Below, piece by piece: positions 7,453 through 15,911 of a stretch of DNA of 64,000 bases; the first letter of the stretch is position 1, and the number at the start of each line of letters is the position of its first letter. The stretch lies in contig CAVQIX010000005.1 of the NCBI GenBank assembly GCA_963712765.1, forward strand, positions 186,001 through 250,000, in the 5' to 3' direction. The position numbers were made by a program, and so were the translations under genes. The notes beneath the pieces were generated by a model. The model was not told the origin of the DNA. It saw nothing but the letters and a program-made list of their open reading frames with translations, and ran no database searches. This DNA comes from CAXMST01 sp963712765 (GTDB lineage: Bacteria; Actinomycetota; Thermoleophilia; Solirubrobacterales; 70-9).

Positions 7453-8219
7453 GGGAAGAGGTTCTCAGCAACGTCGAGGGAGCGGTCGCAATCTGCCGGA
7501 TGAACCGGCCCGAGGTTCGCAACGCACTCAGCCCCGAGCTGATGGATCAGCTCGCGACCGAGCTCGAGCGGCTCGACCGCGAGCACGAGGTCCGCTGCAT
7601 CGTGATCGCCGGCTCCAACGACGTCTTCGCCTCCGGGGCCGACATCCGATCGCTCTCGGAGCGCAGCTTCCAGCAGGCCATGCACCACCCCTCCGCCTCC
7701 TTCTGGAAGCGGATCGCCGCGATCAAGAAGCCGCTGGTCGCCGCCGTCAGCGGTTGGGCGCTGGGCGGCGGCTGTGAGCTGGCACTCGCCTGCGACATGA
7801 TCGTCGCCGCCGCCAAGTCGCAGTTCGGCCAGCCGGAGATCACGCTCGGCATCGTCCCAGGCGGCGGCGGAACCCAGCGCCTCGCCCGGGTTCTCGGCAA
7901 GCAACGAACGATGGAGCTGATCCTGACCGGGCGCCGGTTCAGTGCCGAGCAGGCCCACGATTGGGGGCTCGTGAACATGATCAGCAGCCCGGAGACGTGG
8001 CTCGAGGAGGCGACCGACCTCGCCGCGGAGGTGGCCGGCCGCGCCCCGATCGCCACCCGTCTCGCCAAGCAGGCGGTGCTGGCCGCGGACCAGTCGACAC
8101 TCGACGACGGCCTCGAGTCCGAGCGCCGGGCGTTCGAGCTGGCGATGGCGACCGAGGATCGGATCGAGGGAATGAACGCGTTCATGCAGGGACGCAAGCC
8201 GGAGTTCGAGGGTCGCTGA
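7449..8219 (+). CDS. Enoyl-CoA hydratase/isomerase family protein
   Basis: This crotonase-fold protein has 256 residues. NRPEVRNALSPELM is the N-terminal CoA-binding loop, ASGADIRSLSE the first oxyanion-hole strand, and ALGGGCELALACDM the second. The pair of Glu used by hydratases lies in FGQPEITLGIVPGGGGTQRL, with E in QPEI and the second position occupied by Gly, as in some family members, so isomerase or lyase activity is possible. The ATG overlaps the dehydrogenase stop by four bases. The pair probably oxidises fatty or branched acyl-CoA. Confidence 0.88.
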   Translation: MREEVLSNVEGAVAICRMNRPEVRNALSPELMDQLATELERLDREHEVRCIVIAGSNDVFASGADIRSLSERSFQQAMHHPSASFWKRIAAIKKPLVAAVSGWALGGGCELALACDMIVAAAKSQFGQPEITLGIVPGGGGTQRLARVLGKQRTMELILTGRRFSAEQAHDWGLVNMISSPETWLEEATDLAAEVAGRAPIATRLAKQAVLAADQSTLDDGLESERRAFELAMATEDRIEGMNAFMQGRKPEFEGR

Positions 8220-8319
8220 GCGAGGGCCGGACGGGGGCGGCGTGGGCGCCGCTATCACTCAGCTTGCCGTCGCCGCCGGAATCCCCCTGGTCCCCGGGGG
8301 CGCTTAGGGGTGGGCCTTC

Positions 8320-8325
8320 TACGCT
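8320..8325 (+). promoter_or_regulatory. -10 hexamer TACGCT for a leaderless transcript
   Basis: TACGCT ends 7 bases before the ATG at 8333 of the GGDEF gene. Confidence 0.5.
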
Positions 8326-8332
8326 GTGGCCG

Positions 8333-9478
8333 ATGGGTCCAGCCGACATCGCACGCGGACTCGCCGCAGATCCGCCGATCCGTGATCGTTTGATCTGGCG
8401 CGGGCTGCTCAACCCCGCGGCCCAGGATCTCGGCGATCGGGCGGTCGTCGCCAGCTCCTTCGGCGCCCTCTACGGCTTGGGCGGGGTGATCGGTCTGATC
8501 GGCTTGCCGATCAGCGCATCGACGATCGACCGCGACGGCCTCTGGGCCGCCGTCTGCCTCGGCGCGATCGCGATCGCCGCCGTCTGCCTGATCGGCTACC
8601 GACACCTGCCGGGGGGCTTCTTCCACTTCGCGGCAGCCGCGGGAGTCGGCCTCGTGACCCTTGCGGCGCTGGCCGCGGCCAACGGCTCCGAGCCGGTGTT
8701 CGGCCCCTTCTACGGCTTCGTCGTGATGCTCAGCATGCTCTTCCTGCGACCGCTGCCGGCGACTGTCCAAGGAGGCCTCGCGGTCACCGCGTACACGTTG
8801 CTGTTGTTCGGGCGCGACACTCCTTTCGCGATCCAGCTGCTGCTCAGCCTGATCGCGATGCTGCTCGCTCTCGGAGCCCTGATCGCAGTGGTACGCACCC
8901 GCACGAGTCGAATCGCGGGTGAGCTGAGCGAGGACGCCCGCGTCGATTCCCTCACCAGGATCGCGAACCGCCGCCGCTTCGACGACCGCCTCGAGCTGGA
9001 GCGCGAGCGAGCTAGGCGTGATCGGGGCCGGCTCGCCCTGGTGATCTGCGACCTCGATCATTTCAAGCGAGTCAACGACCAGCTCGGCCACGAGCGCGGC
9101 GACGAGGTCTTGCGCCGTGCGGCCAGGGCTATCGACAGCACGACGCGAACGGTCGAGCTCGCGGCGCGGATCGGCGGTGAGGAGTTCGGCCTGATCCTCC
9201 CCGGGGCCGATCCCGAGGCGGCGGCCACCGCAGCCGAGCGCGTACGCAAGCGGATCGAGCTCGAGTTCGCCGAGAGCCCCATCAAGCAGACGATCTCCTG
9301 CGGGGTGGCCTCTGCCGAGGCCGAGGACGCTGACCTCGAGCGGCTCTTCACGGCAGCCGACAGAGCCCTCTACGGGGCCAAGCGGGCGGGACGCAACTGC
9401 ACCGCGATCGCCCTCGGCGAGGATGTCGAGCTGATCGGCGGCGGCTCAACCATGGGCCGACTCCGCCAGATCCTCTGA
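8333..9478 (+). CDS. Membrane-bound diguanylate cyclase (GGDEF domain)
   Basis: This 381-residue protein makes cyclic di-GMP from two GTP. Residues 1-200 hold about six hydrophobic segments forming a membrane sensor module without a recognised ligand-binding domain. From about residue 205 the GGDEF domain follows: DSLTRIANRRRFDDRL, the metal-binding ICDLDHFKRVND, and the active-site loop RIGGEEFGLILPG (GGEEF form, expected active). The product-inhibition I-site (RxxD five residues before GGEEF) reads RTVE, so feedback inhibition may be weakened. ATG 8333 is set by the leaderless -10 element. The 3' end overlaps the convergent EamA gene by 33 bases. Confidence 0.9.
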   Translation: MGPADIARGLAADPPIRDRLIWRGLLNPAAQDLGDRAVVASSFGALYGLGGVIGLIGLPISASTIDRDGLWAAVCLGAIAIAAVCLIGYRHLPGGFFHFAAAAGVGLVTLAALAAANGSEPVFGPFYGFVVMLSMLFLRPLPATVQGGLAVTAYTLLLFGRDTPFAIQLLLSLIAMLLALGALIAVVRTRTSRIAGELSEDARVDSLTRIANRRRFDDRLELERERARRDRGRLALVICDLDHFKRVNDQLGHERGDEVLRRAARAIDSTTRTVELAARIGGEEFGLILPGADPEAAATAAERVRKRIELEFAESPIKQTISCGVASAEAEDADLERLFTAADRALYGAKRAGRNCTAIALGEDVELIGGGSTMGRLRQIL

Positions 9479-10432
9479 GCCCGGGGGCGACGCCTCCGAC
9501 GCCGCGGCCACGCCCGCGGTCACCGGAGCCGCCCCCGGCGCGCCGGCGATCTCGATCGGGCGTCCCCGGCCGGGGATCCGGCCCTCGGCGGCGAGGTAGG
9601 AGCCGGCGAGAATCAGACCGAGGCCGACCACAGTGGCGACGGTCACCCTCTCACCAAGAAGGGTGGCGCCATAGATGATCGCGAAGGCCGGCGCTAGATA
9701 GGTGACGACGAAGGTGCGGGACGGACCCACCCGCGCCAGCAGGCCGTAGAAGATCGCGAAGGCGACGCCGGTCCCGAGGACCCCGAGAGCGAGGACGGCC
9801 GCCAGCGGCCCCGCGCCCGGCACCTCGCCGGGAAGCGTCGCCGCAGCGAAGGGCACCGCGATCAGGGCGCTGAGACTGAGGACGATCGCGGCAACGCCGA
9901 GCGGCTGGATCGGCCCGAGTCGCTTTCGGGTCAGCAGGCCACCGATCGCGTAGCCGAGGCTGGCCAGCACCACGGCCAACCCTCCGAGCAGCAGCGCCGA
10001 GCTCCCGCCGAGATCGACGCCGAGCAGAACCGCGACCCCGACGATCCCCATCAGCACGCCGACGCCGCGCAGGCCCTCGGAGCGATCCTCGGGGTCGAAG
10101 AAGATGGCGAGAATGGCGGAGAAGATCGGCACCGAGGAGACGAGGATTCCCGCCAGTGAAGAGGTGATCTCCTGCTGGCCCTCGGCGATCAGCAGGAACG
10201 GCGCCGCGACCTGAACCGCCGCGACGAGGACAAGCACCGGCCACAGCCCACCGGTGTTCGCCAGGGCACCGCGGCGCCAGGCGATCGGGACGAGGACCGC
10301 GGCCCCGAGGAGGAGCCGCAGCAGGACGACGACGGCCGGCGACATCTCCCGGAGGCCGATCTCGATGAACATGTAGCTCGATCCCCAGATCGCTCCGAGG
10401 ACCAGGATCAGGCTCCAATCGCGCCGCTGCAT
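9446..10432 (-). CDS. EamA/DMT-superfamily transporter
   Basis: The protein has 328 residues with ten predicted membrane segments in two homologous EamA halves. The first half starts WSLILVLGAIWGSSYMFIEIGL and the second ILGGLAVVLASLGYAIGGLL-like around residue 150. The ending LAPAFAIIYGATLLGERVTV is the classic second-repeat motif. Drug/metabolite transporters of this family export amino acids, metabolites or drugs; the substrate here is unknown. A 45-residue Ala/Gly/Pro-rich cytoplasmic tail follows the last helix. ATG 10432 lies six bases after a TACGCT -10 hexamer. The tail overlaps the convergent GGDEF gene. Confidence 0.88.
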   Translation of the reverse strand: MQRRDWSLILVLGAIWGSSYMFIEIGLREMSPAVVVLLRLLLGAAVLVPIAWRRGALANTGGLWPVLVLVAAVQVAAPFLLIAEGQQEITSSLAGILVSSVPIFSAILAIFFDPEDRSEGLRGVGVLMGIVGVAVLLGVDLGGSSALLLGGLAVVLASLGYAIGGLLTRKRLGPIQPLGVAAIVLSLSALIAVPFAAATLPGEVPGAGPLAAVLALGVLGTGVAFAIFYGLLARVGPSRTFVVTYLAPAFAIIYGATLLGERVTVATVVGLGLILAGSYLAAEGRIPGRGRPIEIAGAPGAAPVTAGVAAASEASPPGSEDLAESAHG

Positions 10433-10438
10433 CGCATC

Positions 10439-10444
10439 AGCGTA
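10439..10444 (-). promoter_or_regulatory. -10 hexamer TACGCT for a leaderless transcript
   Basis: On the minus strand TACGCT ends 6 bases before the EamA ATG, placing the predicted +1 on the start codon. Confidence 0.5.
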
Positions 10445-10510
10445 GGTGCGGCCGACCCGATTGGCAATTAGTCCTGCTTCTAGGCCCTAATCATCGCTGG
10501 GCCGCCGCGA

Positions 10511-11620
10511 TCAGCCGGCTGGTCGCTCGATCCGACCGTAGTTGATGCCGCCGTAGGTGAAGGTCGGGACGATCGGCCACTGCCGCTTCCAGTCGGCCAT
10601 CTCCGAGGAGGGGAAGACGTTGAGGTAGCGGGGATCGCGCGGGTTGGGATCGGCGAGCGCCTTCTCCTTGATCATCGAGTCGTACTGGTCGATCGAGTCC
10701 TCGAGCGTGTTCGAGTTGAGGATCACCTCGCGGCCGAAGAACTCGGCGGTCTTGCGTACTCCGGGGATCTTCGATATGCGCGGATGCCAGTTGTCGGCGC
10801 TGACCCCGTTCTCGGAGCTGACCCAGACACCCTCGGGTGTGTTGACGCAGAGCGAGTGATTGCCATCGGTGTGGCCGGGCGTCCAGACCAGGGCGCACCC
10901 CTTTCCGAGCTCGATGTCGCCGTCGGCGAGGATCACGTTCTCGTCCGGAATCCCGTCGACCCCCTGCTCGACGTACCAGGCCCACTGCATCGGATGGATG
11001 CTCTTGAAGGTGTCCCATTCCTTGCGTTGGGTGACCAGCTTCGCATTCGGGAACAGGGCGGGGATCGGGCCCTTGCCGTCGCGACCGGCATCGTTGGATC
11101 CGAGCACGAAACGGACGTCCTGGACGTGGAGGTGGTCGAAGCTGACGAAGTCGACGTCCTCGGGGCGCAGCCCGGTCTCAGCGAGGGCCCCCTCGACCGT
11201 GTTGAAGATCTTCGCCAGGACCTTGTACGAGAGGAACTCCCCGTAGCGGGCGATCATCTGCTCGTAGAAGGGCGCCTCGGCGGGTCCCTCGGTCACGGTC
11301 GGCTCGTAGGCGAGGGTCCGCGGGCGGCCATCGAAGTCCTCGAACTGGACCACCTGCAGCCGGTTGATGATGTTGATGTAGGGGTTGACTCCGGTTGCGG
11401 CCCCCCCGAAGGCGAAGCTGGCGGGGTATCCGGCGGAGGCGATGTCGACGGTCTGCATTGCGCTGATCCGGTTGTCGGGCCGCGCCCAACGGGCGCGGAA
11501 CTCGGCGGCAGCCTCCCGGATCGCCGCCGGCCGATCGCCCCGTGGCCAGGTCTGATGCGCCTCCTCGAACTCGCTGAAGGGCTGGATTCCTACGGACTCG
11601 GGGCTCTCGATGGCGGCCAT
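10511..11620 (-). CDS. Metallo-beta-lactamase-fold hydrolase with altered metal motif
   Basis: The protein has 369 residues. The MBL fold is shown by VDFVSFDHLHVQDVRF (about residue 140), TPGHTDGNHSLCVNTPEG (about residue 240) and a following VWVSSENG strand carrying the position of the bridging acidic residue. The usual HxHxDH motif reads HLHVQD, so the Asp-His pair is replaced by Gln-Asp, while the downstream HTDGNH His is present. Either metal binding differs or the Asp shifts by one. An unusually long N-terminal region (about 110 residues) precedes the motif. ATG 11620 has an AGGAG eight bases upstream; the longer reading to 12103 overlaps trxB and is rejected. Substrate unknown. Confidence 0.78.
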   Translation of the reverse strand: MAAIESPESVGIQPFSEFEEAHQTWPRGDRPAAIREAAAEFRARWARPDNRISAMQTVDIASAGYPASFAFGGAATGVNPYINIINRLQVVQFEDFDGRPRTLAYEPTVTEGPAEAPFYEQMIARYGEFLSYKVLAKIFNTVEGALAETGLRPEDVDFVSFDHLHVQDVRFVLGSNDAGRDGKGPIPALFPNAKLVTQRKEWDTFKSIHPMQWAWYVEQGVDGIPDENVILADGDIELGKGCALVWTPGHTDGNHSLCVNTPEGVWVSSENGVSADNWHPRISKIPGVRKTAEFFGREVILNSNTLEDSIDQYDSMIKEKALADPNPRDPRYLNVFPSSEMADWKRQWPIVPTFTYGGINYGRIERPAG

Positions 11621-11729
11621 TGATGCACTCCTGGGGTGGCTGAGGGCTTCGCCGGAAAGGTAGCCGACCGACGACCTCGCTTCGGCCCGCGTCGACCTTG
11701 CCGCGATCGCGGGGGCCGTCCGAACCGGC

Positions 11730-12716
11730 TCAGGCCTTGGCGACGACCCCCGCCTCGACCTCTTCCTCGGTCGGCGGAGTGTCGCGCAGATACCACTCGG
11801 CGTCGAGCGCGCCGCGGCAGCCCGAGCCGGCGGCGGTGACCGCCTGCCTGTAGGTGTGGTCGACCAGATCGCCGACGGCGAATACGCCGGCGAGGTTGGT
11901 CTTCGTCGTTGGCTCCGCGACCTTGACGTAGCCGTTGTCGTGCAAATCGATCTGACCCCCGACGAGCTCCGAACCGGGCGTATGGCCGATCGCGACGAAG
12001 GCGCCGCCGATCTCCAGCTCCTCGGTCGCCCCGGTCTCGGTGTTGGCGAGGCGAGCCCGCTCCAGCCGGCCGCCATCGCCGCCGATGAACTCCTCGGGTG
12101 CAAAGGGGGTCTTGAAGTCGATGTTCTCGACCTCCTGGGCGCGCTCGAGCATGATCTTGGAGGCGCGGAACTCGTCCCGCCGGTGGATCACGGTGAGCTT
12201 GTCGGCGAACTTGGAGACGAAGATCGCGTCCTCCATCGCGGAGTCGCCGCCACCAACGACGATCACCTCCTGGCCCTTGAAGAAGGCCCCGTCACAGACA
12301 CCGCAGGTCGAGACGCCGCTGCCGCCGAGCTCGGTCTCGCCGGGGATCCCGAGCTGCTTGGGCTGGGCGCCCATCGCCAGGATCACGGCCTTGGCCCGAT
12401 ATGAGTCGTCGCCTACCCAGACCCGCTGAACGCCGCCGTCACTGAGCTCGACGCGGGTGGCGTCGTCGGTGATGAAGCGGGTGCCGAAGCGCTCGGCTTG
12501 GGCGCGGAAGTGGTTCATCATCTCCGGCCCCATGATCCCCTCGGGGAAGCCGGGGTAGTTCTCGACCTCGGTCGTGTTCTGCAGCTGGCCGCCCCACTGG
12601 AAGCCCTCGATCACGAGTGGATCGAGCTCGGCGCGCGATGCGTAGACCGCAGCCGTGTAGCCGGCGCAGGCGCCACCGATGATGATCAGGTTCTCGAGCT
12701 TGCTCTCGTCGCTCAC
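11730..12716 (-). CDS. trxB: Thioredoxin reductase (NADPH)
   Basis: TrxB is an FAD enzyme that reduces thioredoxin with NADPH. It has 328 residues, close to the usual 310-335. The FAD site starts LIIIGGACAGYTAAVYASRA; canonical enzymes read GSGPAG, and here Cys replaces Pro. The redox disulfide is CGVCDG (usually CATCDG) near residue 145. NADPH motifs GGGDSAMEDAIFVS and HRRDEFRAS follow, and FAVGDLVDHTYRQAVTAAGSG closes the FAD site. The start is GTG 12716 with TAGGAG ten bases upstream. No thioredoxin gene is adjacent. The MBL-fold gene follows after 109 bases and may be co-transcribed. Confidence 0.92.
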   Translation of the reverse strand: MSDESKLENLIIIGGACAGYTAAVYASRAELDPLVIEGFQWGGQLQNTTEVENYPGFPEGIMGPEMMNHFRAQAERFGTRFITDDATRVELSDGGVQRVWVGDDSYRAKAVILAMGAQPKQLGIPGETELGGSGVSTCGVCDGAFFKGQEVIVVGGGDSAMEDAIFVSKFADKLTVIHRRDEFRASKIMLERAQEVENIDFKTPFAPEEFIGGDGGRLERARLANTETGATEELEIGGAFVAIGHTPGSELVGGQIDLHDNGYVKVAEPTTKTNLAGVFAVGDLVDHTYRQAVTAAGSGCRGALDAEWYLRDTPPTEEEVEAGVVAKA

Positions 12717-12769
12717 GGCCGCTCCTAGCTATTGGGGTTGGGGGAACTCACGCGAATTACCACTTTACT

Positions 12770-13963
12770 TTATGAAGTGCGAATGGGACCCGCCGACGCC
12801 GCCGCGGGTTCGAGCTTGGCGCCGGTGCCCCGTTGCTGCTCCCAGCGCGCGACCGTGCGTCGCAACTGGAAGAAGGCGACGATCCCGGGTGGCACCGGTA
12901 GGTAGAAGGCCAGCAACCGGTAGATGAGGATGGCTGCGATCACCGTCTCGAGCTCGAACCCGAAGATCGCGAAGGCACCGATCAGCCCGCCGTCGACGGC
13001 GCCGACGCCGGCGGGAGCGGGGAGCAGGTTCGCCGCCATGCCGACGAAGAAGCCGACCACGATCTCACCCAGCGGCACCGAGACCCCGAGCGACTTGAAG
13101 CTGGCCCAGAGAATCATGATGTTGGCCGCCCAGAAGCCAACCGCGCCGACGATCGGCAGCCACCCGCTGCGAGGATGCCGCACGAACCGCCAGGAGGTCC
13201 TGATCCCGATCGCCAGGGTCGCGGGCAGCGCCGCGAGCCAGGTCATCGCTCTCGCCACGCGGCCCTCTCCGGTCCGACGGTCCAGTCGCCGCTGCAGGTC
13301 CGCGGGGATCAGCGCGATCAGCACGACTACGAGGGCTACCAGACCGGCGATCGCGGCCGGGACGATCGTCATGCTGACCGGTCCGTCTCCCGGCATCAGG
13401 CCGATCCGCAGGAGAACGCCGAAGACGATCACCGCGATCACGTAGACGGCGTAGAGAAGGATCAGGAAGGCGACCATGCGACGGGCCGACTCGCGCCGCT
13501 TCATGCCCGCCTTCCGCAGCGCCCAGTAGGTGAGCAGGATTCCGCCCGCACCGCCGGCACTGAACAGTCGGGTGGCGGCGAGTCCGGCCATCGTGATCTG
13601 GTAGCTCTCACGCCACTCGAGCTCGAGCGCGTCCTCGCCGATGACGCCGCGGAACAACGCCACGTAGGCGGCGAACGATGCGACCGTCGCGAGCACGCCG
13701 ACGGCGATCCACGAACGGTCGGCATCACCGAGCTTTGCGATCGCGTCGTCAAGCCCGGCGATCTTGGGGACGACGACGTAGATCGCTCCGACCAGCACGG
13801 CGACGATCACCAGCGTCTTCAGCAGCTGACCGGGATCCTCGAAGAACGAGGGCTCGATGTTGTCGGCTTCATCCTCGCCGGTGTCGAGCTCCTCGGTCGT
13901 GGGATCGGCAGGGGCTGGCCCTGCCGATACTGGATCCTCCCGGTTCAGCTCAGCCTCGCGCAT
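12770..13963 (-). CDS. Flippase-like integral membrane protein (YbhN/UPF0104, LPG synthase TM-domain family)
   Basis: The protein has 397 residues. A charged, acidic N-terminal 45 residues precede about eight membrane helices. The family signature region is AANLLPAPAGVGAVDGGLIGAFAIFG near residue 320, and AAILIYRLLAFYLPVPPG follows. In MprF-type proteins this domain flips or holds lipids; stand-alone members are of uncertain function, with links to hopanoid or polyisoprenyl lipid transport. A Pro-loop-Gly motif and the arginine in IYRLLAFYLP are conserved. The downstream neighbour trxB starts 53 bases after its stop. Confidence 0.8.
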   Translation of the reverse strand: MREAELNREDPVSAGPAPADPTTEELDTGEDEADNIEPSFFEDPGQLLKTLVIVAVLVGAIYVVVPKIAGLDDAIAKLGDADRSWIAVGVLATVASFAAYVALFRGVIGEDALELEWRESYQITMAGLAATRLFSAGGAGGILLTYWALRKAGMKRRESARRMVAFLILLYAVYVIAVIVFGVLLRIGLMPGDGPVSMTIVPAAIAGLVALVVVLIALIPADLQRRLDRRTGEGRVARAMTWLAALPATLAIGIRTSWRFVRHPRSGWLPIVGAVGFWAANIMILWASFKSLGVSVPLGEIVVGFFVGMAANLLPAPAGVGAVDGGLIGAFAIFGFELETVIAAILIYRLLAFYLPVPPGIVAFFQLRRTVARWEQQRGTGAKLEPAAASAGPIRTS

Positions 13964-13975
13964 GCGCTGGGATGC

Positions 13976-13981
13976 AGCCTA
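13976..13981 (-). promoter_or_regulatory. Possible -10 hexamer TAGGCT
   Basis: TAGGCT on the minus strand lies 12 bases before the ATG at 13963, implying a leader of about 6 nt for the flippase-like gene. Confidence 0.3.
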
Positions 13982-13990
13982 CCCCCGGGA

Positions 13991-14956
13991 TCAGCCGTTC
14001 GCTATTGCCTCGAGTTGCTGGATGCCGTCGCTCAGTGCCAGTGCCATCGGCTCGGCCAGGGGCTCCCCCCCGCGGACGATCGCGACCAGGCCGAGGCCGG
14101 CGATCAGGTCGAGGACGTAGTGCTCGCCGAGATGGACGAGGGCGAAGCCGAGGACGCCCGCGTAAGCGGCGCCGACCACACCGGCGGCCCGGTTCGACTC
14201 CCAGAGCAGGATCGCGGCCAGCACCGAGGCCCCGAAGTGCAGCGACGGCATCGCCGCCCACGGGTTGCCGCCGAGCGAGCGATAGAGGTGCGGCCAGGCG
14301 TCACCCCAGACCTCCTCCCCGACCTCGACCATCAGCCGGCGGATGCGCTCGTCGCCGGTGTGGCCCTGCTCAGAGGCCCACCAGGGCGGTGCGGTCGGCA
14401 CCGAGAAGTAGCCGACGCAGCCGAGGTCGTAGGCGGCGGCCATCTGCCGGGCGGCGCGTGCGAATCGGGGGTTGTCGCGAGTGAGAATGAAGAGCAGCGA
14501 AGCGTGCGGCTCCAGGAACCAGGCCCAGTGAGCGAAGGTGAGAAAGCGGTCGAGGCCGCTGGGGCGGTCCTTGCCGGCGAAGCGCTCCTGGGAGCGGCGG
14601 TTCGGGAGCCGGCCGGCGCCGAGGAACCTGTCGGCCTGGATCGGATAGCGGATCCGGAGCCGATCGCGAAGCGCCCGCTCGTCGTCGTAGGGAAGCTCGT
14701 GGACCATCGTGAACGCCCACATCTGCTGGCCGAATAGGATCGCGTCGCGGGTCTTGGTCCGCGGTCGCAGGATCGCGGTGCCGATCGGCCCGGCCACGGT
14801 CGCGGCGATCGTGACAGGGGCGGGGATCCGGAACCGCTTACGCAGCAGCGGGACCGCGACCGAGGCGGCGATCGCAGCGCCCGCGGCCACTCGCACGCCA
14901 GCACGGCGACCGCCGCGCTTTCCCCTTCGCTGTCTGTGCGGGCGGCCCGGACGCAA
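13991..14956 (-). CDS. PAP2-superfamily phosphatase (inositolphosphotransferase-like)
   Basis: The protein has 321 residues with about six membrane segments. Two PAP2 motifs are visible: AMPSLHFGASV (catalytic His after PSLH) and LGEHYVLDLIAG (second His, with Asp). The SVPTAPPWW stretch before them is typical of the Aur1/Ipt1-like PAP2_3 branch of actinobacteria. Such enzymes move phosphate or phospho-head-groups on membrane lipids. The basic N-terminus (MRPGRPHRQRRGKRGG) starts at TTG 14956, supported by TATACT nine bases upstream. The gene is divergent from the degenerate oxidase operon, with 103 bases between them. Confidence 0.8.
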   Translation of the reverse strand: MRPGRPHRQRRGKRGGRRAGVRVAAGAAIAASVAVPLLRKRFRIPAPVTIAATVAGPIGTAILRPRTKTRDAILFGQQMWAFTMVHELPYDDERALRDRLRIRYPIQADRFLGAGRLPNRRSQERFAGKDRPSGLDRFLTFAHWAWFLEPHASLLFILTRDNPRFARAARQMAAAYDLGCVGYFSVPTAPPWWASEQGHTGDERIRRLMVEVGEEVWGDAWPHLYRSLGGNPWAAMPSLHFGASVLAAILLWESNRAAGVVGAAYAGVLGFALVHLGEHYVLDLIAGLGLVAIVRGGEPLAEPMALALSDGIQQLEAIANG

Positions 14957-14965
14957 GGCGCCGCG

Positions 14966-14971
14966 AGTATA
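14966..14971 (-). promoter_or_regulatory. -10 hexamer TATACT before the PAP2 gene
   Basis: TATACT is nine bases upstream of TTG 14956 and supports this start codon and a leaderless or near-leaderless message. Confidence 0.55.
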
Positions 14972-15044
14972 GAGCGGCCGATTCGACTCACCGGGGCGGG
15001 AAGCGGCCGAGCGGGGTCACGCTGCAAGCGCCGGTGTGGCCGCA

Positions 15045-15050
15045 TAGAAT
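15045..15050 (+). promoter_or_regulatory. -10 hexamer TAGAAT before the degenerate oxidase operon
   Basis: TAGAAT lies nine bases before TTG 15060. With TATACT on the other strand, it makes 14957-15059 a compact divergent promoter region. Confidence 0.5.
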
Positions 15051-15059
15051 GGCGCCGCC

Positions 15060-15911
15060 TTGCAGGGCTCTCGCAGAACTCTCGTCCTCCGGTCCATCGG
15101 CGCAGCGCTAGCCGTGAGCGCAGCTCTGCCCGCGGGCGCCCTCGCCGGGGCGCTGACGCCGGAGTCTCCCGCCTCGCCCAATGCCGAGGACTCCGAGATC
15201 GCATACATCGTGATGGGCGTGATCGCAACGGTGATCGCGATCACCGTGATCGGCGGCCTGCTCAGCGCCGTCCGCGGCAGGGACGCCGCGGTCCCCGGGC
15301 CGCAGCGCCGGACCCGCGGTACCAGCGGCGTGCAGCGTCGCGTCGGGGCCGCCCTCGGGGTGCTGGCGCTCGGCGCCTTCGTCTTCGGGGTGATCGTGAC
15401 CGAGTCGGCGCGCCAGGTCGAGGCGACCAGCAGCGACGGTCTGCAGACTGCTCAGCGCGACCTCGAGCTTCCGACCGGTGACAACCAGCCGCTCGAGGTC
15501 GAGGTCACCGGCCAGCAGTGGATGTGGCGGTACGAGTACCCCGACGGGACCTTCAGCTACTACGAGATGGTCGTCCCGGTCGACACCGCGGTGGTGCTCA
15601 ACCTGGAGTCGACCGACGTCCTCCATCGCTGGTGGGTGCCGGCGCTGGGCGGGATGTTCGACGCCGTGCCGGGCGCCAAGAACCAGGCCTGGTTCAAGGC
15701 GACCGAGACCGGCGAGTTCGAGGGCGCTTCGACCCAGTTCTCGGGCCCCGCCTATGCCACGATGCGCGCCTCGGTGCGCGTCGTCGAGCCGGCTGAGTAC
15801 GAGGCCTGGCTCGGGCAGCAGGCGGAGGGGATCCAGGCCGCCCAGGAGGCCGTCCAGAGGCGGATCGACGAGGGCACCGTGCCCGGCGGAGTGGGAGCCG
15901 AGGGAGCATGA
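15060..15911 (+). CDS. Heme-copper oxidase subunit II-like protein lacking the CuA site
   Basis: The protein has 283 residues. It has a signal-like N-terminus (residues 8-30), membrane segments near 47-70 and 96-115, then a cupredoxin domain from about 145, opening with VTGQQWMWRYEYPDG as in subunit II. The first CuA ligand His is kept (DVLHRWWVPAL, H189). The second loop reads EGASTQFSGPAYATM (221-235), where CuA proteins have C..E.C...H..M. Both Cys are Ser (224, 228), Glu is Gln226, His is Tyr232; only Met235 remains. A Ser-type loop without copper is known from quinol oxidases (CyoA/QoxA). The start is TTG 15060; the stop overlaps the subunit I gene as ATGA. Confidence 0.88.
   Translation: MQGSRRTLVLRSIGAALAVSAALPAGALAGALTPESPASPNAEDSEIAYIVMGVIATVIAITVIGGLLSAVRGRDAAVPGPQRRTRGTSGVQRRVGAALGVLALGAFVFGVIVTESARQVEATSSDGLQTAQRDLELPTGDNQPLEVEVTGQQWMWRYEYPDGTFSYYEMVVPVDTAVVLNLESTDVLHRWWVPALGGMFDAVPGAKNQAWFKATETGEFEGASTQFSGPAYATMRASVRVVEPAEYEAWLGQQAEGIQAAQEAVQRRIDEGTVPGGVGAEGA

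Noticed and set aside
11621..12103. N-terminal extension of the metallo-beta-lactamase-fold gene
   Set aside because: The extra residues are Arg/Ser/Pro-rich and overlap trxB antiparallel-free in another frame; ATG 11620 with AGGAG is a better start.
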